Assembly: GCA_022828595.1 (NCBI GenBank)
Contig: JAKGHH010000005.1
Location: 26,920,193 to 26,984,192, forward strand
From: Nelumbo lutea
Taxonomy: Eukaryota > Streptophyta > Magnoliopsida > Proteales > Nelumbonaceae
Reading direction: 5' to 3'
Length of the DNA stretch: 64,000 nucleotides
Shown here: piece after piece, positions 10,213 through 23,400 of the stretch
Numbering within the stretch: the first letter of the stretch is position 1
How the letters are laid out: every line of letters starts with the position of its first letter
Position numbers and translations under genes: made by a program
Notes under the pieces: generated by a model
The model's database searches: none
The model's input: the letters and a program-made list of their open reading frames with translations, nothing else
Told to the model about the DNA's origin: nothing

Positions 10213-11364
10213 TTTTGTGGGGTTGATGTGATGGGATATGGGTGTAAAGTTTTCAAAGAAAGTGGTTGGGAAAATGTTGATCCATAGAAAACTCCAAGAT
10301 TATAAATCAATTCCAAAAGTTTATACATGGTTAAATAAAATCTAGAGATCATATAAACAATCTATATGGGCCAGGTTATGGTTTCAACATGAAAAGCTGA
10401 CTTTTAACAATGGGAACCAAAATAAGTTCTCCCTAATTCCTGTAGAACAAATAACTTTCTAGCATGTTTCATTAGTTGGACATTTTTTAGGGGTGCAAGT
10501 CTAGTACCTGATTTTAAGAGTTTACACAGTATTAGGGGCTAGACCAATTCAAATTTTAACAAATCTTCAACATGAGCCTGCCCAAGTTTCACTCTCAATT
10601 GCTTTTTGGGTCATAAGATTTTCTTAATCTGTATTTTCTTGCATGTTACACAATGTCATATATTTTTGGGCATTTTGTTATACAGTTCAGTTCCATTTTA
10701 CCGGTTCTAGTGCCTTTGAACAATTTCACTATAGAATGAACAGTTTACAGAGATTTATGAGAAATGTACTTACATAAGGATCTATAAAAATCACAAAAGA
10801 TTCCTTTTTCTAGAAAAAATGTTTGAAACTGCTTCTTCTCAGATATGTATGGTTAGTATATCACCTTTCAATGTAGTTCAAAATTTTCTTATCTGGGCAA
10901 ACCTAAGGATGGAACTGACAAAAGTACAAGCTATAGTAATTTGTACAAAACCAATAACCTCAAGGCCCAAGGTGACAAGATGAGATCAATCTCAAACAAT
11001 ACAAAGGGTAGAAAACAAAAACAAGTTTCCTGCAAGAAGAGTACTGTCACTTGTCAGGAAGAAAATGTATTACAAAGGAGTAACACTGGGATGTACAATA
11101 AATATTCTGGTTGGATATTTGCAACAACATAGTAGATAAGATCAGACGATCTACACTCTCCATGATCAACAACCAAACGTACAAAATTCATGTGTTAACA
11201 GTGAATATATATTTTTTTTGTAAAGAATTAACAGTGAATATGCTTACATTAGATCCAACAACCATAGTCTCCAAGGATTTCATACCATTAGCTCTGAAAG
11301 TAATAGGTGATTCTGGAAGTTAAACAATAATATTTCTTTGTTCAAATAAGGTACAGGGATCTAC
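10213..11364 (-). other. MLO intron 8, right end (native intron sequence)
   Basis: AT-rich, with no coding I can support. It begins at the donor gtagat after exon 8. I searched the minus strand for the next MLO exon and found no acceptor with matching coding. The rest of intron 8 contains elements A and B and continues past the left edge of the window. Confidence 0.6.
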
Positions 11365-11450
11365 CTGATTCCTAAAATTCCATAAAATTCATCCTCCATG
11401 CTCCGGACCATGTATTTATGAAAATCATAAGAAAGTGGCAGTTTGTGATT
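11365..11450 (-). CDS. MLO: MLO exon 8
   Basis: 86 bp between acceptor ggtttccag and donor gtagat. It encodes [20 protein letters not shown] and continues to GILGI plus two bases, so the next exon must start at codon position 3. This is the MLO cytoplasmic loop, whose consensus is FHxYMxRxMEDEF. The preceding exon ends in LRLGFIT, so the join reads through as in other MLO proteins. Confidence 0.93.
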
Positions 11451-14400
11451 CTGGAAACCAGAATAGAAGGTCTAAGTAAAATAGTCCATGAGAAAAACAA
11501 AAGCAGTGTAATAATATTTCTATATGAAAGGCTAAACCTGTTCTTTGTCTACCAAAAATGTAAATGATGTTCGGGAAAAACAGTACATAGGTCTTGTAAA
11601 TTTTGAATTTCTATAATGACATAGTATCAGAAAATAGAAGAAACTCAAAAAATTATTAAACAGTGTTATAATTCGGTTCTGCCTTAGAGTTCTGTTTGTC
11701 TGAGATCAGTTATGTAGAAAGAGAAAGTTGGAAGAGAGAAAGAGAGAAGGGAGAAATTCTGGTTCGAACTGGAAGACTCAACATAACCTCTCCCAGTCGG
11801 CCAGGCAGTATTTATATTATCAAAATTAATTGAAAAGACATATGTGCCCTTATTTAAGTTAGGAGCACTGGTTCCAACACAACATTACAGATCAGCAACA
11901 TTAAAGTAGGTATAAAGACAGAAATACCCCTACGCTAACACTCCCCCTCAAGCTGGTGATTATATATCATATACTCCCAGCTTGTTACATATGTAGTCCA
12001 CTCTTCCCCGACTCAAGCCTTTTGTAAATAAGTCAGCCCACTGATTTCCTGTATTAACATGTGTAGTGTCTAACTCTCCATTCAGCACCTTCTCCCTCAC
12101 AAAGTGACAATCAACCTCAATGTGCTTGGTTCTTTCATGAAACACCGGATTAGAGGAGATATGAATTGCAGCTTGATTATCACAATAGAGCTTCATTGGA
12201 GTGTTGATGTTGTACCCTACTTCCTATAAAAGGTTCCTTAGCCACACTAATTCACAAGCGGTGTGCGCCATAGCCCTATATTCTGCTTCTACACTGCTTC
12301 TTGCCACAACCGTCTGCTTCTTACTTTTCCATGTCACCAGGTTACCTCCCAGAAACGTGCAATAACCTGTAGTAGACCGCCTATCAGGCATAGAACCAGC
12401 CCAGTCAGCATCAGAATACCCTTCTATTTCAAGTTTCCCGCCACTCTTGTATATCAGACCGTGACCCGGACCCCCTTTTAGATACCTCACAATTCTCAAA
12501 ACTGCATTCCAATGAGGAATCAGAGGTTTCTGCATGAACTGGCTTACCACACTAACCACAAAAGAGATGTCTGGTCTGGTAATGGTTAGGTAGTTCTGTT
12601 TACCCACAAGTCGTCGGTATCTACCAGGGTCTTCAAACACTTCACCCATATCACTGCTTAAATTAGTATTTGTGTCCATGGGTGTCTCAGCTGGTTTAGC
12701 ACCCAACAAGCCTGTTTCCTCCAGCAAATCAAGCACATATTTTCTCTGGCACAAGTTAATACCATACTTGGATCTCGCTACCTCTATCCCCAAGAAATAT
12801 TTCAGCTTACCAAGATCCTTTGTCTGAAAATGATCATGCAGATAAGTCTTCAACCTGTCAATACCCATGTTATCATTCCCAGTAATAACGATATCATCTA
12901 CATACACCACCAACAGTATTTTTCCTTCTGAAGAGTCATGACTAAATACAAAATGGTCAACTTTGCACTATTTCATACCAAACTTCTTTACCACCTCACT
13001 GAACCTACCAAACCATGCTCGAGGAGACTGTTTAAGCCCATATATAGCCTTCCTTAGTTTGCACACCTTACCATCCTCCCCCTGAGCAACAAACCTTGGA
13101 AGTTGCTCCATGTAGACCTCCTCGAGTAAGTCATCATGTAGAAAAGTATTCTTGATATCAAGCCGATATAGTGGCCACTCATACATGGCTGCAAGAGAGA
13201 TCACAACACGAACTGACCCTATCTTAGCAACCAGTGAGAAGGCCTCTGTGTAGTCAATACCATAGGTTTGGGAGTACCCTTTAGCAACCAACTGCGCTTT
13301 CAGGCATTCAACACTACCATCAGGCAGATACTTAACTGTATAAACCCATTTACAACCAACAACTTGCTTCCCAGGAGGAAGAGCAGTGAGGTCCCAAATA
13401 TGATTATGATGAAGGGCTGAGAGTTCTTCTTCCATGGCTCAGCACCACCCTGGAGAGGCAAGGGCTTCCTAGACATCCTTAGGGACAACAACTGATGATA
13501 ACAAGGTGACAAACTGGCGATGGGAAGCAGAAAGGTGAGTAAGGGAAACATAATTAGAAATGGGATGCAGGGTGCAAGTACGTTTACCTTTCCGCAAAGC
13601 AATGGGTAGGTCAAGCTCAAATGTTGAGTGCAGGTCTGGTGCCGGATCCGTCGATAGAGATGTAGCCGGAGTAGTAGTTGGTGCGCGTGGGCAATGTGTA
13701 TACACATAATGGATAGGTGGGCGTTCAACAAGTGGTGGCACTGGAGGCAAGGGTTTGGTCACGGTTGGAACAAAGGAAGGAGCGTTGACAATGGGAAGTG
13801 GAAGAGGAGGAGGTGATGAGGGGGAAGAAGAATCACCGGACCCCAAAAAGAACGGAGTAGACTCAAAGAATGAGACATCAGCACACACAAAGGACCGTCG
13901 AAAACCAGGATGGTAACACCTATACCCTTTTTGGGTCCGAGAGTAGCCAAGGAAGATGCACTTGAGAGAACAGAGATCGAACTTGTCATTCCCGGGACCC
14001 AGATTATGGACGAAGCAGTCACAACCCAAAAACTCTCGGCGTAAGAGGAAACGGAGACAAAGTGGGAAACAAAACCTGAAACGGAGAATGACCATCAAGG
14101 ATGAACATGGGCATCCGATTAATCAGAAAGCAAGAGGTAAGCACTGCATCACTCCAAAAAGGTTTGGGAACATGCATGTGATGCATGAGAGATCTTGTTG
14201 TTTCAAGGAGATGGCAACTCTTTCTCTCATCCACCCCATTTTGTTGTGGGGTGTAGGTACACGAGGTCTAATGTATAATGTTGTGTTGGTCCAGGTATTC
14301 CTGAATGATGAGGATAAATATTTGTGGTCATTATCAGAACAGAAAACTTTGATGTGGGTACCAAATTGGTTATGAATCTCAGCATAAAATTTCTGAAAAA

Positions 14401-17400
14401 TGGTAAACAATTCACTTCTTTCTTTCATTAAATAGAGCCACATCATCCTTGAAAAATCATCCACAAAAATTACAAAATATCTGTATCCATTATATGACAT
14501 CACTTTATAGGGACCCCAAACATCTGAATGAACTAAAGAAAAAGGACTCGACACACGGTTATCAACCCTAGAACTAAAGGGAACACGATGGTGTTTCCCA
14601 AACTGGCATGACTCACAATCCAAAACAGAAAGCTGATTCAAGGACAGAACCAAGGACTTCAAGACTTTTAGCGACGGATGACCAAATCGGCAGTGCCATT
14701 GGAGAGGAGAAAGAGATGACTGGAGAGCTGTTGAAGTTCTACCTCTGCCACCGTCAAGATAATACAGTCCACCTACTTCATGCCCTCCACCAATCTTCAT
14801 CCTCGTCTTGAGATCTTGAAAAACACACATAGAAGGATAAAAGGTAATAGAGCAGTTAAGTGATTTGGTCAGCTTACTAATAGACATAAGATTAAAAGGC
14901 AATTTAGGAACATACAAAACTGATGAGAGGGATACAGGATCTAGGTCAACATTACCAACACCACAAATTGAGGATGTGGAACCATTAGCAAGGGTGACAG
15001 ATTGTGATGTTGAGCAATGAGATAAGGAGGAAAACACACCTAGAGTTCCAGTCATGTGATCGGAGGCTCCAAAGTCAATGATCCAGGGATTGGGTGTGGA
15101 TGCCAGACAAGCCATACCTGAGTGAGCGAAAGTCGTCGTGTTCGGCTGTGATTGGATAAACCTCTCATATTCATCACGGGGAACACTCACCATCTCCTTC
15201 ACAGGACCATCTGTGGATGTAGGAGGCATCTGATCAAATGAATGATTCTCCTGTCTAAAGCTAGAACTTGAGTCACCGGTCGCAGCATGATTGGCCCAGG
15301 TTGAGGGTGGACCATGTAGATCATAACAATAATTGATGGTATGTCCATCCATACCACAATGAGTGCACTTCCTCAGGCCTAAGCCACATCCTCTACCACG
15401 GGCTCCCCTTGAATCTCTACCCCCAGTACGACCACCACCACGATTATGAGTAGGCCCACCATTGCCACTTCGGCCATACACAGAACCACTACCACCACCA
15501 TGGCCAGACTGAGCTCCCTTAGCTCCACCTCTAGCACCACAGCCTCTCGGTACAGCAAAGGCAGATCTATCTGAGATATTAGAGTTCTCAGTAGATCCAA
15601 TAGAAATCCTCCAGAGTCGAGCAAATACCTCTTCTAAGGAGGGAAGAGCTTACCCTCCTAATATCTGAGCCCGTACTGGTTCATATTCAAACTTTAGTCC
15701 CACCAAAAATCTAGTCACATCAAGTTGTTCTCTCTGTTGTTGCTGAATCTTGACATCAGAAGTGAGAGGATGATAGACATTCAACTCATTACGTATGTTT
15801 CTCATGTTGGCATAGTACTCCTCAAGACTCTAATTGCCCTGTTGCAGGTTAAAATACTCTTGATACAGTTGATAAACTCTGGTTGTATTGTCCTGCCCCG
15901 AATACAATTTCTTCGCATGTCCCACACATCTTTGGCAGTATCAAGAAACATAAGTTCACACTAATCCTGGGTTCCATACTATTCCACAACCATGTGATGA
16001 TCTGAGCATCCTCTTGCTCCCAGTCTTCATACTCGTGAGAGTTAGAGGAGGGTTTCTCCTCTCTTATGTGTTTTACCTTCTTCTTTGCCTTCAGAAAGAC
16101 TTCGACGGATTTAGCCCAAGGCACATCATTCTCTCCACTTAGTTTAATGGAGGTCATTTGAACATTCAGGTAGTCTGTAGGCACCATCACACTAGGTTTA
16201 TAATCACTATTATCTCCCATTATGTTATCACCGATTCTGCATACTTGCTGAATTCTATTATCAATGAGATCTGCACACTACACACCACTAGGTCACACCT
16301 GTCACACTGATTGCAGCACTTATTGTTGCTGAAATGTGTGCTCTTTACACCACAAACCCTAGATCACACCTGTCACACTGATTTCAGCACTTGTTGTTGC
16401 TGAAAAGTGTGCTCTTTACACCAAAAATCCTACTCCTAAACTACCTGAAACTCACCACTATATGGTCATATCTCTTCCCTTTAAATGCACAAAGAAACCA
16501 GCATAAACCCTAGCACATTACTGTCTGAAACCCTAGCATATGATCTGAAACACACTTCCTATTTAATCCATAACAGATATCATGCACTGAGATCTCTTAC
16601 CTTATCACTGAAGTAACAATCATACGAGCAGGAAATCAGTTCACACACAACAGCCATTCCACACACGACAGCCACTGCACACACAATTCGGCCCTCTATT
16701 CTTCCTCTACTAGGAGAGGGCGATCTCAGAAATCACAGCAACCGACCACATACAACCTGAATGGAGGCATAGAAACCTCCAAGGGAAGAGGGCGATCACT
16801 CCTTTTCATCCATTTCCCTTGTCTCCAATCGAATGCAGAAAAAAAGAGGAAAAACCCTAGATAGGGTGCGCAGAGAATAGAAACCTAGGCAAGCAGAAAT
16901 CTAGGCAGATTCAAGTTGCTCTGATACCATGTTATAATTCGGTTCTGCCTTAGAGTTCTGTTTGTCTGAGATCAGTTATGTAGAAAGAGAAAGGTGGAAG
17001 AAAGAGAGAAAGAGAGAAAGAGAGAAGGGAGAAATTCTGGTTCGAACTGGAAGACTCAACATAACCTCTCCCAGTCGGCCAGGCAGTATTTATATTATTA
17101 AAATTAATTGAAAAGACATATGTGCCCTTATTTAAATTAGGAGCACTGGTTCCAACACAACATTACAGATCAGCAACATTAATCTAGGTATAAAGACAGA
17201 AATACCCCTATGCTAACAAACAGTAAATAGGCATCCATTGGTGTCTATATAAAACATGATTGTGAGGGCATTTTGGGTTTTATCCTTTGTTTGTATTTGG
17301 GTGCCCAAGTAAGGGCAAACTTGTACTTTTCCAGCAAAATATCAAAGCAATGTTTCTGGTGTGAACAGTAACCAGACACACCATATGTAACTCCCCTCTT

Positions 17401-20400
17401 TTTCTCTTCTCTCTTCTTTTCCTCCTTTCTCTTCTTTTCTTTTCTTCTTTCAGCTTCACATTGATCAACTTGTAATCAGAGCAACATCTGGATTCAGGGT
17501 GAGACTTCTGCTGGTCTTCGTACAAGTGGCGCCAACCATCCTTGAAACTGGTATGGTTCAAATCACCCTGAATTGAGGGATTTTTTTGGTATAGGTTTCA
17601 CAGTCGTGCAAAACCTTTGTGATTTGTTATGATTTTTCCAAAAGGAAATTCACAGAAAATTCAGATTTGAGGTTGAAGCTATTTCAGTGCCTTTAATTGA
17701 GTGTTTCTCCTTCAAACCAATTTCATTTCACTCATTTTATATTTCTAGGAAGACAGGAAGTGGTCCTGTAATTTTCTGAACCTTAGAAATATTTTGGGGG
17801 TTTTTCTTCTTCCTATATTGTTCTGCCCAAACTGTCCTTGGGGGTTGTTATTGCTTCTTAGCTATGTTGGCTTTTACCTTGGCCTTGTTGTGTATTGGTG
17901 GTGCATTGGAACTCTTTGTGACTCTCAAAATTATTCCCCATTAAGAAATGGAGGCTTCTAAGGATGTTCACTTGGTTCCCAGAGTGTTTCAAGGAAATGT
18001 GGATACTTCCAGTGGCATGATAAGCACTGCGAAAATTGATGAAATCAACTTCTTGGAATGGTCCTAGTCTACTAAGCTCACCATTGGAGGAAGAGGTAAA
18101 CTGGGTTTTCATCAGCAAAAAAGAAACCAAGCCTAAATCACAATACCTGAAGTTTGCTAAATGGGAGGAAGACAATCTGATGGTAATGTTGTGGCTGGTT
18201 TGTTCCATGCAGCCACATATAACCTGTAATTACATGATCTTATCCATGCTAAGGATATTTGGGATAGGGTCATGGCTACCTATTCTCAATCCCAAAACAC
18301 AGCTAGGATTTATCAACTTTGCAGGGAGGCCTAGAGTTTGCATCAGGGGAAAGGACTATAGCTATGCACTTCTCCTCCTTACAATCCCAGTGGGAAGAAA
18401 TGGATCATTTGGAGGCCATAGAGTGGAATTATCCAGAAGATGGGGAGCAATACAAGAAATATGTTAAGAATAACGTTTTTTATTTCTTGGTTGGGTTAAA
18501 CTTTGAGTTTGACCTTACTCGGCAATACATCCCGAGTGCAAACATTGTTTTCTCTTATTGTTGTCTACTACCTAGTGCAGGGTGAGGAGAGTAGGAGAGC
18601 AGCCATGGTGACATCTCCCATGGTTGAACATTCTTCTTTCATGTCCTCTAAGCCCAAGCAAAGCAATAGTGAATCTATAATCACTGAGAAGTCAATGATG
18701 TAGTTTGTGAATATTGCAAGAAGCCCAGACTTACCAAGGACAAATGCTGGAAGCTTCATCCTCAACTGAACCCTAAAAAATTTAAGATAGGAAAGAAGGG
18801 CAATACACACTTGGCTGTAGTTGGTAATGATGTTCAACCACCTGCTCCTATGACTTCCTCTCAGGAGTCTTCTAGCCTAATGGGTTTTTTTTTCTGATCA
18901 ATAACTCACATATTTCATTAAAATTAGAGAGAAAAAATACAATGGTACAAGAAAAGGGAGATAAACTCTCTTATCTCACCTAACCAAAACAAGACAAGAG
19001 AAAAAATTACAAGATAGTCCAGAATAAAAAATCCGTATTTGCCCCTTGTTTAGCTAACCCATCAGCAAAGGAGTTAGCACTTCTTTTAACCCAACTCATC
19101 TTCACCTCAATATTCTTGGTTAACCAATTGAATTTCCTCTTCTCATTGCTATAGTTACAAATATTAGCAGTATCATTTTTCAGCCAATCCACTACCAATT
19201 TAGAGCCACCCTCTATGGCCAATTTGGTGATGTTCAGTTCAATTTCCCTTTGAGTTCCTTCAATAACAGCTGAAATCTCAACTCTAAGAGAATCACCCAT
19301 TCCAATTGCCCCAAAAAGAGAGCAATTATCACTCCCTCCTCATTTCTTAAGACACCCCCAATACCTGATGGACCCGGATTACCCATGCTACTTCTTCCAT
19401 CAAAATTAAGTTTGATAAAACCCACTAGGAATCCAAGAAGGTAAGGATGTGCCTTTAATCGGAGCTGATCTTGCAATTTCCTTCCAATTTCTGAAGAAAT
19501 CATCCGCTGAATGGGTAAATTGAGAAGCCTTCCATATATATGTGAAAAGGATAATGGCATTTCCTATAAAGAACTTCAGTAAAAACTATGCATAAAACAG
19601 AAGGTATTAAGGAAAGGTTGATGCTTACTGTTATGAAACCCAAACGCAATGCCATGTAATCTGACTTCTGTATAGATCTCCAGAATTGGCGTAGAAAGCA
19701 AAGCTGAAATAAGAACAATTTTTCATGGTCAACTTTAACTTAATGACACAACTCCCAATAAAAGTAATACCTAAAGGAAAATGGAAAAAAGTCTGATATA
19801 TCCAATAGATGTATTTAAAAATTAACAAAATAAAAAAGAAAACATGGTAACTATGCATGATCAATTTCACTTATCGAGACATGCAGATTAAATAAAAAAT
19901 ACTTTGATATGTCATCATGTTTTTGAACATTAACCAAGAAAATACAGTGACGATAAATGTTTTAAGAATACCTACAGACGAGTTACATATGAAAAATATT
20001 CAGTTTCTGTTGTCTTTGTTTATTTCTTAGAACAAGTAGCATAAAGAAACTAGATAACTGAAAATTGATCTGCAAGTGGTATGAATGAGACAGACAAATA
20101 CAGGAGAATTCTTTCTGGTTGGGTTTTTACAGTCAACCAGGAATTTTCCACTGAAAAATCAGCTTAAAAGTTAAACCCTTCATGGTCATCAAAGAAGCCA
20201 TCTTTGTATGTGTGGCCTTAGCAATTTTTTTTTTTTATGCAACACTATTTTGTGATTATTTATCCTGCATATATGTATATGATAATAAATTTATTAGGAA
20301 AATTGAACTGATAATTTTTCATTGCAGTTCGAAATAGAGAAGTTGAACAGATTTGTGGAGTGTCTAAGTGAGTCGACCACACCAAGATAAAGGTAACTAT

Positions 20401-23400
20401 ATTAATGAAAAGTAAAAGGACAAATCTATCCCTAGTATACAAGATGTATAACTCATAGTGAAAGAATGAAGAAATATGTACAATAAGAAGAAAATTTATA
20501 ATATTAACCCTCGTTGTCCTTGTCTCTACACACCCCCTCAAACTGATGTAGAGATACTAACATCAGTTTGCTCATGAGAAAGGAATGTCTGACTCTAGTC
20601 ATAGCTTTGGTGAGGATGTCCACCAGTTGAAAGGTTCAAAGATAACATGAGGAAGTGAGATGCGGCCAGAAATGAGAAGATCCCTGATAAAGTGGCAACC
20701 CACTTCAATATGCTTCATTCTCTCATTGAAAAAAAGATTGGAAGCAATCAAGATTGAGATGATGTAGGAGAAACTGGAGCCAAATGATTTCACTACACGC
20801 TGAAGACATAGCTCCATATTCTGCCTCTATGCATGATTTAAAAACTGATTGCTGCTTCTTACGTTTCCAGGAGATAATAGACTCACCCAGAAAGATGCAC
20901 CATTCTGTAATGGACCATCTAGTATCTGGACAACCAGCCCAGTCGGCATCGGCATAGGCTGGTAACTGAAGGGATGGGGGAAGGAAAGAACATGCCATAA
21001 GAAGCAATCCTCCTAAGATAACGAATGATACAATGTACAACTGTCATATTAAATTGTTGAGGGGCCGAAACAAATTGGTTGACTATCTGGACAGCATAAG
21101 AGATGTTTGGTCATGTCATTGTAAGGTAAATAAGACTCTCCGCAAGTTGATGGTAGAGAGTGTCATCCTCTAAGAGTGGACCATCATCCCTACTCAACTT
21201 CAGGTTAAGTTCCAACAGTGTATCAATTGTCTTAGTACCAGTAAAATGAGCAAGCTTGACCAAGTCAGTGACATATTTCTGTTGATTAAGAAAGTAGCCA
21301 CTGGAACTGTGGTGCACTTCCACGCCCAGAAAGTATGTTACTAGTCCAAGATCCTTCATTTCGAAGGATTAACTAAGAAGATGTTTTAGCTGATGTATAT
21401 GATGCAGGATCTTTGTGATTCAGCACTATTCTTGCAACCAACTTAGGTCTAAGTGCGTAGCACAAACAAAGAACTAATAGAAAAAGAAGAGAAGAGAAGA
21501 GAGGAAATGGAAATAAGATGAAAATCCTAGGCAATCACACCAAATTATGTAGAGAACTTTCTTTGTTCATTAGCAAAAACTATCTTCCAAATGAGCCTTG
21601 CAAACTTAATAAGAAGAAGCTTCCAAAGGAAGAAACTTGCCCCCCTAAGTTAGGTTGCCTAACAAGCCACTTAAAAAAGCTAGATTAAACTAAACCTTCT
21701 CCAAACAATTAAAAACATAAATCCAAACAAGGGGAAATTACTAGACTAAGATCTGTTCCCAAACATAAGCCCCCCTAAACACGCAAAATTACAAAAATAC
21801 CCCTGCAATCCAGAAATGTAAGAAAATCAAATAAGTCCTGTCCAGCAGCAAGCTCAACCACACAAGGAGCATTTAAAGGTGGATTGAAGACTCTAGGGTC
21901 TTCCCAAGTTGATCCACTGCTAAACCAGATCCATGTGGCCCCCACATCTTTGCAATGATGCCAAATGAGAATAGGAGCAGCTTTGGTTCTCTTTTGATAT
22001 GCCTTAAGTTGATCCCCATCAACTCTCCCCAGCTTATAAAAACTCAGCTCCGTTGAGTAAAGGCACCTCTCATACATATTACAATTCAGGCATCGGAACT
22101 CATTGGCAACAATCCAAGTGCAATCAGAGTGAGGACAACCTTTCCATTTGACAAGAAACTTGCGATATTCCCCATGTCGTGCTGAAACAATTTGACCATG
22201 AATAACACCTTCAATCTCTTCCTTGGAAATGGGGGCTGGTGGTAAGCGGCCTACGGATTGGTCCATATTGGTCGCATCACCATGATTCGATGTTAAATCT
22301 TCCACATTGAACGCATTACTCATACCCATATCTTCTAGCAAATCAAGTACATAAACATTAGAGCTGATTTTCTTCTTGATTTTAAAAGAACCCGAGCATC
22401 TTGAATGGAGCTTCTTATAAACACCTTTAGGGAAATGCTCAGGCCTAATTCGTACCATTACCAGGTCCCCTTCATTAAAGTCAGTAAACCTGCGTCATTG
22501 GTCAGCATGGGACTTATAGGCTTCATTGCTGGTTGCAAACTTCCTCCTAACCTGATCATGGATCTCCTTGATGTGATTAGAAAAATTTTCTACATCTGCC
22601 CTTGGTCTTGCTTCTGATGGCCAAGGAACTCTATAGGCTTCTTAGGCTGAATTCCCATCACTATCTCAAAGGGGCTGCAGCCTGTACTTCTGTTCACAGA
22701 ACAGAAGTAACATGATCACTCACCAAACAATGAAGGGGACATGGTAATGGTAGTTTCTCCTCCCCATGACCACTCACAGAAGTAACACTCACCAACCAAA
22801 CATGAAGTAGCATGATCACTCACAGAACAGAAGTATCATTGAGAGATGCCATGGATTCAATGTTTAAAATGTCGATGTCAGTGGAGATGTCAGTCATCCA
22901 AATATAAGAAACATGTTGGAAATATTGTAAAAATTATAGACATGGTGGAAACATTTTAAAATATGAAAAATATAGAATGATATTTTATGAAATGATAAAA
23001 GAAGCATAGGCACACCTTTTTAAATTATGATCTTGATCCAAGTCACTAAACAACGCTAAGAAACTAAGGTTATAGACAAAAGAATACCTTTTGAAGTTGC
23101 CCTGTAAACCTTAAGATTCAGAACTTCAAGATAAAATGATTTAAAGCAAAATGTAACTATAGAAAGTGTAAATGGTCGCAATAGATCAACCAATTGCACA
23201 AACAAAAAATAAAAATTTAACTTCATGTTTGAAATGAATATTGATCTAGCTCAAAGTGGTAATCATGTAAGTTAGGTAGATAATAACATTGTTACTTAAC
23301 ATATCTTCAATATTCTACCAACTTATGTTATAATACTATATCTTGGACTCCACATAGTATTGGTAGTGTTCACTGGGGAATATGTTGATTCTAATAAATT

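Larger units (their letters stand above)
11664..17218 (-). mobile_element. Copia element C: young Ty1/copia retrotransposon in MLO intron 7
   Basis: A complete 5,555-bp minus-strand element. LTRs at 11664-11940 (277 bp) and 16930-17218 (289 bp) differ by about six substitutions plus a 12-bp gain in a GA-rich run. A perfect target duplication aacag lies at 11659-11663 and 17219-17223. Primer site, gag, protease, integrase, RT, RNase H and polypurine tract are all present. Stops and shifts break pol into several frames. By LTR divergence it is the youngest complete element here. It is oriented the same way as MLO, so its LTR termination signals lie on the transcribed strand of the intron. Confidence 0.96.
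21400..22696 (-). mobile_element. Gypsy remnant F: chromovirus 3' end with LTR
   Basis: It consists of a 3' LTR (about 21400-21765), a polypurine-like tract (minus TAGGGGGGCTTA) and the C-terminal end of integrase with a chromodomain. The 5' part is missing beyond 22696. The left edge coincides with the point where the RT of copia remnant E stops, suggesting F inserted into E. Confidence 0.78.

Noticed and set aside
10340..10400. Possible MLO exon 9: minus strand reads TGGCCCATA, resembling the SWPLW start expected after exon 8.
   Set aside because: No AG acceptor precedes it, an in-frame TAG follows after two codons, and the next residues do not match the MLO membrane segment.
11615..11634. 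gacatagtatcagaaa resembles an LTR end plus tRNA-Met primer site.
   Set aside because: Only about 165 bp separate it from MLO exon 8, too little for the required LTR, and no coding follows in a matching order.
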